Assembly (NCBI RefSeq): GCF_009017415.1 | Contig: NC_092409.1 | Span: 6,138,001-6,202,000, forward strand | Length of the DNA: 64,000 bases | From: Aspergillus flavus | Lineage: Eukaryota; Ascomycota; Eurotiomycetes; Eurotiales; Aspergillaceae | Reading direction: 5' to 3' | Part shown: piece after piece, positions 35,920 to 47,561 of the stretch | Numbering within the stretch: the stretch's first letter is position 1 | How the letters are laid out: each line of letters opens with the position of its first letter | Translations under genes and position numbers: made by a program | Notes under the pieces: generated by a model | Database searches by the model: none | Told to the model about the DNA's origin: nothing | The model's input: the letters and a program-made list of their open reading frames with translations, nothing else

Positions 35920-36289
35920 TGAAAACAATCACGTAGTAAATAGTGGGTGGTGAGCAAGAAAATGTTGGATTGCGTTGAATAACAGGATCAAGTGGAGAAT
36001 CGAAGAATTGGTTGGTTTTGGGGGATTATTTTAGTATTAAAGGGTCCAGGCCATTAGACAAATCAGCTCACGCACTAAACGGGGCGCCCCCACCATTCTT
36101 CACTCCCCAATGCGACCTCATTGAGTAATCCAACGCTCGTCTAAGGAACGATCTTCGTGAAGTCGCTCCATACCAATTTCCTAAATGGTCCATCGACATG
36201 CAGATGGAGACCACGTGAGTCCATCCCCTGACTAAATAGGAAGGCGGAATACTGTTCCATTCCCAATGTATGCACATTTTGCATCTCAT
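35920..36289. other. Intergenic region
   Basis: Promoter of the Zn2Cys6 regulator and 3' flank of the C45 enzyme gene. Contains a GGGGCGCCCC palindrome at 36081-36090. No gene seen. Confidence 0.6.
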
Positions 36290-37648
36290 TTATCGCCTAG
36301 ACTCAAATGCCCGTTTTAGGGCAAACTCTTGAAAGTTCCCCCTGCATGGAGGCCCCTTACATACTTTGATCGACCTCTTGGTGAGGTTATAAATAACACA
36401 GCTGACTGTGCATGTCGAACCAGAATAAGGATTCGGACGACCTGGCTGCACAAACGGGCCCTCAGTTGCCTTCCGGGCCGAATGCTCACAGAGACTGTGA
36501 GGATATCCAGCGTGGTCCTTGAATGCATTCATAATATCGGACTCCGTAAGAAAACCAATGAGCGCTTTTCTTCGGATGCCCACTTCTAGCCGGTCGGCAC
36601 GATACCAAGAACTGCCCCCGGCTAAAGTATCCTGGATCTCGGACTGACACAAGAAGGATTGCGTTTTAAAATGGTTGCTATGTAGGATATACGGCGTATC
36701 GGAGCCAGCTGACCCAGATATTCTGAATATGATTCTGGGAGTGATCTCTAAACAGATTCCCATATTATCTGCGGTTGTCAGCATCAAATTGCAGGAAACG
36801 TGACGGGGTGTTCTGGCGACCCGCTTGAGACCGTCGGCATAGCTAGGGCTTTCTAGGAATAGTCGTCGTAGAGCTGAGGACGGAGGAATGGCCGGCATTT
36901 CCCCTTTCCCCACTCCAGTATCAAGCGAGAAGGGTATTGCATCAATTGAGCTGCAGAGTGAATTTGCACATAGCCCGAGCCCATCCGAGTTCATTCCTGA
37001 TCGACACAGCTGGCCTGCCTCGGTTACAAGGAACAAGGACGGTAGATTCTCTGAAGGGTGCGGGTGAACCTCTAGGTAGATGATACCGTCTTCCTTGTAG
37101 AGCCGATCTGACATATCCCAATTTTGGGCCGTGTATACTTCCCCATTGCCGGTCGCTTCGGATAGGATAATCGCGCTAGTGCATTCAGAAGACGCTCGTG
37201 GATACGACGGATAATAAGGCTTATCCTCAGCCTCCGAGGTTAACTGATGAAGACTTCGAGTTGGGTCATCGCACGTTGTAGAAGGATTGCTAATGTGTGA
37301 GAGGTCATATCGTGCATTCAATAAGATTATATCTTCCAGGTCCACTCCTGCACCGTCGGCGACGCCACGCATTTCTTTGAGGCCCGATAACCAATACTTT
37401 TCCAAACCTGGAATATAGCATTCCCGAATAATTCTCAGTGCGGTGGGCCTACTATAGTATGAGCAGGTCGAAGGGAGATGGTTGGGCGTTGTGTCTCACC
37501 ATGAGATAAGATTCCCTGGCCGTTTATAATGAGTAATATTCCGCAGAATCTTATCCTTGACCTGCTGTCCATGCGAAAAACCGCGGTCATAGGGCAACCC
37601 GTGCACCACGACATGTTGATAATTGTCGCCGCTTAGTTCGCTTGGCAT
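36290..37648 (-). CDS. Acyl-CoA:6-aminopenicillanic acid acyltransferase-like protein (peptidase family C45)
   Basis: Two exons, 37648-37500 and 37448-36290 (51-nt intron; an acceptor 3 bases earlier would swap one residue), give 435 residues. The N-terminal HGLPYDRGFSHGQQ and GLKEMRGVADGAGVDLEDIILLN segments, then ECTSAIIL, then YTAQNWDM, match the order in penicillin acyltransferases of the Ntn-hydrolase fold. Cys139 is the predicted nucleophile, exposed by self-cleavage between Glu138 and Cys139. No penicillin genes (pcbAB, pcbC) are in the window, so penicillin synthesis is not implied; many fungi carry such paralogues, which may cleave or form amide bonds in other N-acyl compounds. I see no clear peroxisomal tripeptide at the end (ESRR). 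It is divergent from the MFS transporter. Confidence 0.88.
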
Positions 37649-38252
37649 ATTGGCGTTAAAGATTAGGGCTTGGCATAGGCAGAAGAGAGAATTAGGAGAT
37701 CTTCCACGTTGGTTTTCGTTTCTTATCTTAACTTCGGATTGTATGTTTCTCAATCAATGAATGTCGAATTCATAGCGAGTATAAGTGTTTTATAAAAACA
37801 TTTTGTCAATTGTTTGATGATAGAGCAGCATCGGCAGGTTCCCGACGGCTTGGAAGGCCATCGGTAGCTTGCCGACCCATCGGGAAGAGCCGACCCTCTT
37901 TATCATGCTCTCTCTGCAAACCCCTTATTCATCCCTGTCAGTACGGAGTAGCCACCACAGAAGAAGGATGATTTGCCTCTCAGAAAGGCCCGCGCCGATC
38001 CCGCTGTTCTCCACATGGGATAACTAGATTCATTCAGTCAGTGAGATGTGAAGATGATGTGGACACTGTGCGGGGAATGTCTTGGACCCTTGCCCGGTGC
38101 GTAAAACAGTCTTGTGAGTCTGATTAAAAGCTTGTCGGAGTTTCATAAAACCCCGACTTCTGACACCCCCTTATACTCACCGTCCTTATATATTAGATTG
38201 CCATGTCAATAAATCCCGCTTTTTGGAAACTTTGGGCGAAGTGCAGGCAGAC
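37649..38252. other. Shared divergent promoter of the C45 enzyme and MFS transporter
   Basis: 604 bases between divergent start codons, holding three evenly arrayed CGG/CCG palindromes (see separate entry). No coding feature. Confidence 0.7.
37831..37893. promoter_or_regulatory. Triple TCGG-N6/7-CCGA palindrome array, likely Zn2Cys6 binding sites
   Basis: Inverted CGG repeats at 37832-37844 (N7), 37862-37874 (N7) and 37881-37892 (N6), each preceded by CAT and followed by AC, so each is a near-palindrome TCGG..CCGA. Everted or inverted CGG triplets with fixed spacing are the usual targets of Zn2Cys6 dimers. They lie between the C45 and MFS genes and 1.9 kb from a Zn2Cys6 gene. Binding by that protein is inference. 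Confidence 0.6.
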
Positions 38253-40257
38253 ATGAGTTCCAAGGCCCTGGATGTCGCTGCCTCCAGTTGCCCACGAGCG
38301 GATGTCGAACGATCCAAGCAACCCCACGGATACGATGACGCTATCAAAATATTCAACGGGGAGTCAGGAGAGATAGATGTCGAGTTCACCGATAAGGAAG
38401 CGTCTGTCGTCCGCTGGAAGATTGACTTGATCATTGTCCCAATGGTAACTGCGATGGAACATCTGGTCTCTGGTTCGCTGCTGACAGAACCCTATTGACA
38501 GATGACTGTGAGCTATATCCTTTCCTTCATCGACAAAGGTATCCTATCCACTGCTGCAGTCTATGGACTGAGAACAGATTTGGTAAGTGATGGAAACATT
38601 TTTTTGCAGTGATTAACAGGGAAAGCTTACAGTTTTCAAATAGAACCTGAAGGGCCAACAGTATAGCTGGACATCATCGATCTTCTATTTTGGGTATGAA
38701 TCAACAGTCTTTGTCCTAGGGCGTGCTGACTGACTAAGAGCTATAGATACCTGTTCTGGCAATACCCAAATTCGATCTTCATGCAAAAGCTTCCTATCGG
38801 CAAGTGGATAGGGTCCATGATCTTCATGTGGGGACTTTGTGTCGCCACAACTGCCGCGTCGACTAATTTCGCAACACTCGCCGTGAATCGGTTCTTCTTA
38901 GGCCTCTTCGAAGCTTCCAACAATCCTGCATTCACCCTATTAGTCAGTCAATACTTCACGAAGAATGAGCATGCCCTGCGTTCATGTATTTGGTGGGCTG
39001 GTGGACCAATTGGCGCATTTATTGGTGATGGTGTCTCAAACGGCATCGGCCATGTGCATGGAAAACTGTCCCAATGGCAGGTATGATTAAAGATTTCCTT
39101 TTGTCTGTCAAGCGGATTGCCTTGCTGAGACTAGATCAGTATCTATATCTTATCTTTGGTCCCATCACGATGCTGTGGGGGATCATAGTCTTTTTCACCA
39201 TGCCCTCCTCACCCATGTCGGCGTGGTTCTTGACACCTCGGGAGAGGAAGATTGCTGTTGTTCGGGTGGGAACATTCCTTCTTGTGCATGCTCGCTTTCA
39301 GTTCCATGGTGATTGACACTGGCAAATACAGGTGCTTCACAACCACGCGGGTCTTCACAATCGACAATACAAAGTTTATCAAGTCAAGGAAGCCCTCCGC
39401 GATCCTCAGGCGTGGATGCTGTTCTCCATTGTATTTTTACAGTGTATACCCGGAGGCGGTTTAAACGCATTTAACAAGATTATTCTCACGGGCCTTGGTT
39501 TTTCAAGTGTCGAGTCCACTGTTGTCGCGATGCCAGAACATGCCGTCCAGCTTGTCAGTGTGTTACTTGCGTAAGTCCTAAAAACCCCATCGTTCCTGGT
39601 GGCCTGCTCACGACTTTAGGGGTATTGTATGTTCGTGGATCGGTAAGGGCAGATGTATTGCCATGATTCTTAGCAATGTATGCGTGCTTGTGGGCAGTGT
39701 TCTGTTATACAGTAAGCTTCGAACACTGGCATACTACTGACTTATGACTTACAAGAGAGCAGCTCTACCGACCGATCGGAAAATGTCGCGCTTGGGTGCT
39801 GTATATTCACTGCTGACTTGTACGGTATCCTATATAATGTGCATGTCCCTGATATCGTCCAACATTGCTGGATTCACCAAGAAAATGACCGTCAGTGTAA
39901 GTTCGCGAGTCTTTGACATCTCCAGGTATCCTTGATAGCTATCTGACTCAACTCCACTCATTCCAGGTTATGGTTTTCGTCGGCTACTGCGTGGGCCAAA
40001 TTATCACGCCGCAATTCTTTCTATCGCATGAAGCACCAACCTATCCTACCGGATTCCGTGCATATTTCGTTACCTCGTCCATGATGATCTCAGTTGAAGC
40101 GGCCCTCATGTTCTATCTGCTGAATGAAAACAAGCGCCGGGATAAACGGGCACTTGAGTCAGCGGCCTCTCAGAGTACTGGCGAGCATCGAATTGTAGAG
40201 ACGGATCTTTTAGATCTGACGGATTGGGAGAGGGCTCAATTCAGATATGCCTGGTAA
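38253..40257 (+). CDS. MFS transporter, anion:cation symporter family (Dal5/allantoate permease type)
   Basis: Nine exons, 38253-38444, 38502-38582, 38644-38693, 38747-39080, 39140-39265, 39332-39570, 39620-39711, 39763-39896 and 39967-40257, give 512 residues with phases agreeing throughout. Family landmarks are the first-helix region SYILSFIDKGILSTAAVYGL, GQQYSWTSSIFYFGYLFWQYP, the NRFFLGLFEASNNPAF segment and WWAGGPIGAFIGDG. About twelve membrane spans are expected, with cytosolic N- and C-termini. Fungal members import allantoate, ureidosuccinate, nicotinate-like or other carboxylated small molecules, including peptides and amides. The divergent C45 enzyme and nearby Zn2Cys6 regulator suggest uptake of the substrate or release of the product of that enzyme. 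Eight introns are many for this window. Confidence 0.9.
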
Positions 40258-42092
40258 TCGGAGGGAAATGTGTAGGATTGGAGGGAGGTATGAATTCTGT
40301 TCGCGATCGTTCTAAATTGCATTCCGCTATTTGTTAGATCAAACTTCATGACAGGGGAATAGGCGAACTCTGGGCCACTCTGTGTCCTACCTACTCTGCT
40401 GCTATATGTGTAGTATATGCTACGACATTACGGCAAAGCCGACGATTCATATGATTATGACTGAAGTGAAGTTCTCTTTCACATACCTGTCTTATCATTT
40501 TTATTAGTTACCCCTCTACGTGGGCATAATCGCACATCTCTTGCTAAGTCCGGGACTTAACCTACCGTTGATTGAGCGCCTCAGGACTACTACCTCCATC
40601 ACCAAGATATGAGAAATAGACCATAAAGTCAACCACCCTCACTTCGTTATAGAAAGTATGTGGCCCTGAGAAATATCTTTTCGCGTAAGGTGGCGGAACT
40701 GACCTGTTAGTACAGCTAAGGGACAAAGGCTGTCACCAAACCTCCACCATTCTGCTGGACTTTTGTTAATCGTATCTGCTCCGCATCGTTCAAACAATTC
40801 CACTTCTAGGAGGAGCGCTGAAGTGCAATATGCCAGGGCAATAAGTCTTTGTTCTATGTGATCACAGTTACACCAGCAGTAGAAAAGGTACACCTACAAG
40901 GCAACTTGTTCGTGCGGAATGTGTGCAAAGGCCAAGGTGTGAAAGTAGGGGGCTTAACGACGGTTACCGCGATGGTGGCATATGGAGCAGGACAGACAAA
41001 GGGGATATAGACAAACGATGTCACTACGGACTTCCAAAATGGAATGAATGGCGCCATTTTCCTGTTGAATCTGTCTCTAACATGGAGCGAATCCTTGGCC
41101 GTCGTGGAGTTCGCTTGTTAGTTGAGAATTGGGGCGGGTTCCAAATGGTGCATAATGATATTCAATTAGCAGATGCTTAGTGAGTAAACCATTGGGAACT
41201 AGTGTGGATGTCCTACCATATGACATTAAGAAAGTCTAGAATACCGGCCAGTTGCGAAAGGATGGATACTTACAGCCCTCTCCGTGGGCCGTGGTATCCG
41301 TATTGAGCAGAATGAAGTCCTATTCTTGGCTTGCTAACACTCCTGTTCGATTGTGCCCACAACGAATCAAGAAACCGAGTGAGACATAGTGCTATATTGG
41401 AACAAGGCCCAGGATTCTGTACGCATCGGACTATCCACGCCCATGGAAAGAGGAAACATGTGATAAGCGGGACGTCTGAAACGTCCAAGCAAGACCGAAG
41501 ATGATGCTTAAAGCCCATCGTGGGATTATCGCGTCTCGCAATCAGATGGTAAAAGGTCCAACGACGATAGACGATTTATCGAAAGGAGACAACATGCTCG
41601 GCTGCGAAATGAAGACGGCGGTAATCATGTATAGTTTGCGGTCACTTAACAATCATGGCATCTACAATTACTGTGACACAGAAACAAAAGCGACACAGCC
41701 CAGGGCTGATGCCAAGCTCCTTCTTTTCTTGTGTTCGGCCAGATATCCAATCAGACTCCCCTAAGGGTTATCCTTGTAAGTCTATAGTGGAGTTCTGAGA
41801 GGCTGCAGATCCTTCAATCACACCTTCCTGGGATTGAGTGTCAGCTTTGCGGCTGAGCGTTCCATCAAGCGACTCCAGATCGATAGGCTGGCGCCAAAAC
41901 GACCACACCTTGTAATCAGGTTAGGCAGATCCCTGAGCGAATATGCTCTCTAGGCGCGACTATCGTTGAAGGCTAGAACAACACGTCTTCGGACTGACTA
42001 AGAAGGATGCTCTCCTTAACAGAGGCCTTACACCTCATGATCCGTTCAGCTCTACACTCTAGCGCTATCTCATGGTAGTATTCTTTATCTAA

Positions 42093-42698
42093 TCATGCTG
42101 TCGTGATCCCCATCGGTACAACCACTGGAAGGTATATACGTGGACGGATACATAGTCTGATATGGACTCCACGTATGTCATTTGTCCAGGACATCAGGCC
42201 ATTACCAGTCTTGTTGTAACGTTTTACGGTCTGTCGTCCACACATAGCGCGTACGTAGAAAACATTGCACCTGATACTGTTCGCAGCTGTTAGACTACAC
42301 AAAGCTAGTGTATGAAACCTCCGAAGTTCGGAAGATATATTCGGGATAACAAGAAATACTTTTACGCAACAACAAGGAGTGGTATCGCTGTAAGAGCCCG
42401 ATATGCATGCCGAAGAAACAGACAAGTGTCCCGCTACGCGAGGATATCTTGACACGGGTGATCTGCGCTTGTCGGCGAAGATCTCCAGCAAACGGCGACC
42501 ATCTCCCGTAGCTTCTTCACATCGAGCATGTCTTATTATTCCGATGTAGACCCGACGCTTCGAATGGAGCTTTTTCAGCACGTTGGCAGAGGAAAATAAA
42601 CACCATGCAGGAGGATCTACTACAAGGTCCGCTAACGTGCGCATTTCGAACCGCTTCCCGTGGATCTGCAGGACGGCGGAGCTGCAGAGAAAAGACAT
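42093..42698 (-). CDS. Hypothetical open frame of 201 codons, doubtful
   Basis: ATG-initiated frame with stop at 42093. The translation is rich in Cys, Arg and Ser with no signal peptide, membrane segment or recognisable motif. It stands alone in a long intergenic region and could equally be chance or a decayed gene. Reported only because it is by far the longest frame in this stretch. Confidence 0.15.
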   Translation of the reverse strand: MSFLCSSAVLQIHGKRFEMRTLADLVVDPPAWCLFSSANVLKKLHSKRRVYIGIIRHARCEEATGDGRRLLEIFADKRRSPVSRYPRVAGHLSVSSACISGSYSDTTPCCCVKVFLVIPNISSELRRFHTLALCSLTAANSIRCNVFYVRAMCGRQTVKRYNKTGNGLMSWTNDIRGVHIRLCIRPRIYLPVVVPMGITTA

Positions 42699-44866
42699 TC
42701 ACATCTGCAAAAAACGGTCAAGATTCTGCACGTGTGTCCCAGGGTGGACACAAACGAAAGGAACTTCAGAATGCTTGGTCAACTTTAGGACCAATAAGGT
42801 GAAAATCCTTAGGGGATGTAAGGGTCGTCACAACGGGATCTTCGGCCTCCCGTTTTTCCCGCTCGAACCGCCCGTATACATATGGCGGAAGTAATTCTTC
42901 CAGCTCAGTCCGATGCTGACAGCTCCGGCGGTGTCGGTGTCTTATCTCCCAGCCAATCCCGGTCTATTGTTATCTATAGGAGCCGGTCTGGACCGACTCT
43001 GACAGTCAAACTCATATCTATGGATATTTACCTGCCAATGTCTTTGTCTTCAAGTTCTGGAACAGCATTGCAACGCTTAATGCGCGCCTCTTAAGTGTGG
43101 GTCGTGCCAGAGAGTTTGTCGTTGATTAAGCGCACACTAGAGGAGTGGACATATGTGGACATGGATAGTAACACCTCAAACGGCAATACTAGATCCATTG
43201 TGCCTCAGCCCATGCTAAACATGCTATTCTAAGAGAAAGAATCATTGTGTGCTGTTGGTGTGTGGTTCGGCATCAGGAAAACGCCTGCTCCGAGTTGTTG
43301 AGTAGCCCGCACCCGAGTTACCCTCAGGAAAGACCTTTGAGAGATTCCTTGAAAAAGGTCTCTTGGCATGTTGGCCAAGCCGGCGTGAAGGTAATCTTGT
43401 CTCTATGTTTGGGAACGGGATGCGCTCTAGTAAATCTGATCTTGCTGTTGGTTCGAGGCCAAGACCGTGGAAATCCTTCCCGGCGATGCTCTCACCGGTT
43501 CCTCATTCTGGTCCCCGATAGTCACTACGGGAAGAGAGAGGAAGCCAGGCTGTCAGGACTCTCCCACTTTCTCTTAGGAAGCGTGAGCTACAGAATCCGG
43601 AAAAAATAGCATCTGTCACTGTACTGGTATGAGTTAGTAGTTAGTATCAGTTAGTCAACAAGCTTCTCGGACCGCTATCTTGGCATTACAAACCAGAATG
43701 AACTCCCAGGAACGAAGTCGCTCCTTTTCCAGTTTCCATTGGTCCGAGGCCAAGAGCCATCCCTCACATGTCCGAATAAGCCCTGGAAAACTCTGCTCAG
43801 AAAACCAACATCAACCCACACTCTTCAGCTACACCTCCACCCAATGTCACCCTGACCAGTTCACACACATGCGAACTCGGTATTTCATGATCAGGACCCT
43901 CCCTGGTGTCACCACACTTAGTCCGTTGAATTAAGCATTAAAAGTGACAGGGGGGTTCGTACGTACTAGTTAGCATCTAGTAGAGAAGGGGTGATACCCT
44001 TCCACCACACAATGCGAACAACCTGTAGCCCGTCACTCAAACAGGTCCGGAGTTATACCGGGGTTACCAACGACCAGTAAGCAAGTCATGAGGGATTTTT
44101 ATTCCGTAGTCAGTAGATCGACCGGGTTGGTCGGTGTGTCCCGCACCCGCGACACGGAGAATTTCCCGATGTATTCGAAGCTTTTTCTCACTTGCTTAGA
44201 GTAGACGATCCTGAAACCGGTGGGAGGGTAAACCCGGACGTCTCTCCGTGGATTGTTGGTGCCTGTTCAGAATCTCGGATGCGCGGGTCTTCACGACGGG
44301 TAGAAGATCAGCCACAGGGTCGAACTATTTACCGCCTTAGAACGAGAGAGGACTAGTCACGAGGGAACGGGAACCCTGGTGCGCCTTTTCGCTAAGGCCG
44401 CACTCATTCGAGCAACTCCCAATCGTCAGGATTCCTCCGTCTCCACCACGGTGGGGGGTCGTGCATTGACTAGCGACAATGCGGGGAAGACGGCACTCAA
44501 GTCGGATACTTTCAGGGCGTCTCGTTGGCCAGCATCTAAGCTTAACGGCCACCAACCGCCCGCATGACCGCGTGGGCGCAGTACAGGACTTGATTGCCAT
44601 GACGCAAGCACCGCGGGGGTTACGAATACGAGGGCTTTTGTCAGAGGTCCATTGCAGGCCACAGTATCGCCTTGGCTATCGTTCTAACTTCCGGGATTGG
44701 TCCATGGCCGAGCAAACAAAGAACCCCAGCCGTACCGCTGTCTAACTTTGTTCTTCACAAAAATATAGTCAACCAAATCAAACTGGCTCTACAAGGAAAT
44801 GATTCGCCCTGTTCCAGCGATCCACCCAAAAGGATGCAACGCTGATATATTAATCCACGCTCTTGG

Positions 44867-44872
44867 CCGAGG
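44867..44872. promoter_or_regulatory. CCTCGG (FarA/CTF1-type) motif upstream of the cutinase gene
   Basis: CCGAGG on the plus strand, 308 bases before the cutinase ATG. CCTCGG is the core bound by FarA-type regulators that induce cutinases and lipid genes on fatty acids. A six-base match alone is weak evidence. Confidence 0.4.
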
Positions 44873-45050
44873 GACTTGCTGAAGAAACAGCATGTGCTCT
44901 CGCCGAGTATCCAAAGGAACTCCCCGAATATCGGATTTTCCTTAGCTCTGGTTCCACGCCGAAGGCCCGCCGTACCGTTTTGGATGAATCTTGAGACATG
45001 TTGGTTGTATAGGGAAGTCGAGACGGCTGAAGGAACACGGCTTAGAGATG

Positions 45051-45058
45051 TATAAAAA
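45051..45058 (+). promoter_or_regulatory. TATA box of the cutinase gene
   Basis: TATAAAAA, 129 bases upstream of the start codon and followed by a C/A-rich leader, a usual layout for inducible secreted-enzyme genes. Confidence 0.6.
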
Positions 45059-45179
45059 GCGTGTCTTCCCCCGAAAACAAGACAGCTGCTCAGACACCAT
45101 CACAGTTCTGATTGTCCTCGCAAACTAGCCTCAACCCAACGGCGCAAAGCTTTCACGGAGCCCTTCCACTTCAGCCACC

Positions 45180-46136
45180 ATGCATCTTGCTATCAAGTCT
45201 CTCTTTATCTCTCTCCTCGGGGCCAGCGTTCTCGCAAGCCCTCTTCCCAGCAATGCTCTGGTTGAGAGAAACGCTCCCCTGAATGAGTTCCTCAGCGCTC
45301 TTCTGTCGCATCTGCCTGCCATCGATGGCACCATCGACGCGGTGTCGGGTGTGATCACCGATTTTGATCAATTGCTCGCCGACCTCACTGGTGCTCGAAC
45401 CACGCAAAATGGGTATATTGGTGTCTGCACTGACTACACCGTTCTCTTCGCCCGCGGAACCAGTGAGCCCGGAAACGTAAGCTTCGTTGCCTTAGTGCTT
45501 ATTTCCATTCTAACTTTGTGCAGGTCGGTGTCCTTGTTGGACCTCCTCTTTCCGAAGCTTTTGAGCAAGCCGTCGGTGCGAAAGCCTTGAGCTTCCAGGG
45601 CGTCAACGGCTATAACGCAGATGTCGCGGGTTATTTGGCTGGAGGTGACGCTGCCGGTAGCAAGTCAATGTACGTCTCTTCTCTATTGTGTCGAAACCTT
45701 CTCGCTCTATTCCGATGGACAATGAAAATCGCAGCTGACATTATTCAAACAGGGCATCCCTGGCCAGCGAAGTTCTCTCCAAGTGTCCTGACACTAAGCT
45801 CGTCATGAGCGGCTACTCTCAGGGTTGCCAGATTGTTCACAACGCCGTTGAGCAGCTCCCTGCCGCAGACGCTAGCAAGATCAGCAGCGTCCTCCTCTTC
45901 GGAGACCCATGTACGTTAAATTCCAAGGCCGTGGGGATTATTGATGTATGAAACATGCTGATTATTTTATAGACGCGGGCAAGGCCTTCCCCAACGTTGA
46001 TGCTTCCCGTGTGCACACTGTGTGCCACGCCGGAGATACTATTTGCAACAACAGCGTCGTTATCCTGCCCCCTCACCTGACCTACGCTGTTGATGTGACT
46101 AACGCGGTCCAATTTGCTGTTGCGGCTGCGAACTAA
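45180..46136 (+). CDS. Cutinase (secreted serine esterase, CE5)
   Basis: Four exons, 45180-45476, 45524-45669, 45753-45910 and 45973-46136, give 254 residues. A signal peptide (about residues 1-19) precedes a propeptide-like region. The cutinase core begins around VLFARGTSEPGN. The catalytic triad is clear: Ser170 in GYSQG, Asp222 in CHAGDTIC, and His235 in LPPHLTY. Cysteines flanking the triad (near residues 83, 159, 218, 225) can form the family's two disulfides. The enzyme hydrolyses ester bonds of plant cutin and other polyesters outside the cell. A CCTCGG motif and a TATA box lie upstream, consistent with fatty-acid or cutin induction. Introns are all GT-AG. Confidence 0.95.
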
Positions 46137-47561
46137 TTTACGATAAGGGCTCCATGTTCACTGTGAAGCTTGCTTCCGATAGGGTTTTGGCTCTTTTGAG
46201 ATCCGTTCGTCGCATCGAACATACCGATCTGTGATCGAACTACGTTTGCATAGGGCATGATAGGCGCGACTGTGGTGTTTTGCATTGGTGATGATATTTA
46301 GTAATGTATATTAATACGCGACGTGTGATGTGATATATAGTATGTGTGGTAGATTAATATACTCAGCTCGCATAATCATGCTTTCAATCTCGCGCTTGTA
46401 GAATGATTAACCTTTATCATTACCACTTGAAGTACATCTAATAGAACAATAATTTTTGATATGCTATTATAAATATGTATCTTATGCAATTTAGTGTAAT
46501 CCTGTAAGTTGTCTCCAGGGCGCATAGGTAATATGTTGCTCCCCAACATACTGTTGCCACACTCAGCCTGGCGGAATGCATCTGTAGTATCAGACAGGAC
46601 TGACAAGGGGGCGGGCGGAGGAAAAGAAAGATGCACAAGTAAGAAAACAATACCTCCATCCTAGCTTCATAAAATCACAGATTGAGCTGGCATACTCATG
46701 CGGGCTTCTTGTTGTAGAACCCAAATGGTTTGTTATAATGTACCCGGCAATTCCACAACCATGTGTGAAATATATATTTCATGACGACCAGAGAGTTCTT
46801 CAGACAACTCTAAGTCGCTCAATAAAGTGGTAAGATTTCACCTCTTAGCATCACCAGCCTAAAACCATATTAAATTCCTAAGTCCTTTACAACAAAAACA
46901 ATTTAATTCCGGCTCTTCTTAGTCGGCTAGAAACCTCGGGCGTGCAAGGCTACTTGGTGGAAGAAGTCCGGGCGCTTGGGATAATCAAATGAAGACAATC
47001 ATGGGAGATCTGCCAACACTGTCCCGGGGATTCAATCTTGGGGGATTATTACAGAGAAAACGATTAAAAAAGAAGAGTTGGACATGTTGCCATGTACATG
47101 GTAGAAATCGAGATCAATGGTGGGTTGGCTCTTACAAAAGCGTCCGGGTCACGGAAATAAGTGGCTAAAGCTTGGCGCAGAATATAAAAGCATTGTTATC
47201 CACAACTCCCAAGCTCTGAATCCACTCTATCATGTATGATTCGTACTTGAGTTAAACCGTACTGTTGAATTCGTGACAATTTTATAGTTAAATCGGTAAC
47301 TATATTGACAACCTGTTTTCTTGTTCCACTCGTTCGATCAGCTAATCATACGAATTGAGTATCCATTTAATGGACGAAAAACCTCGACAAGGTCGACACA
47401 ATGTTAGAGGTGACGGGCAGGCAGAGTTGGATGCGTATGCAACCACTTAGGGTTCCCGATGGAAGGTGACATCGGGCAACGGGACAGCGTAACATCCGAA
47501 AAGTCACCTGTCCACAAGTCACGGGGATGCCGAACTGCAACAACATTTCGCGTTGCTGAAG
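46137..47561. other. Intergenic region
   Basis: AT-rich spacer with frames of 86 codons or fewer and no family features. It includes the 3' flank of the cutinase and the promoter of the hexokinase-like gene. Confidence 0.55.

Larger units (their letters stand above)
40258..45179. other. 4.9 kb intergenic region
   Basis: The largest gene-free stretch in the window. Open frames are short except one of 201 codons on the minus strand (42093-42698), which matches no family I know. I see no transposase or polymerase motifs, terminal repeats or tRNA. The right end contains the cutinase promoter. Confidence 0.5.

Noticed and set aside
36290..37648. Penicillin biosynthesis (penDE) gene
   Set aside because: The C45 enzyme is clear, but no ACV synthetase or isopenicillin N synthase gene is in the window and no clear peroxisomal signal is seen, so only a paralogue is claimed.
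43365..43470. tRNA-like A box (TGGCCAAGCCGG) and B box (GGTTCGAGGCC) on the plus strand
   Set aside because: The implied acceptor stem (GGCATGT with ACCGTGG) does not pair and the T-stem has a mismatch, so no cloverleaf forms.
40258..45179. Transposon or degenerate retroelement in the 4.9 kb gap
   Set aside because: I found no transposase, reverse transcriptase or integrase motif and no terminal repeats by eye.
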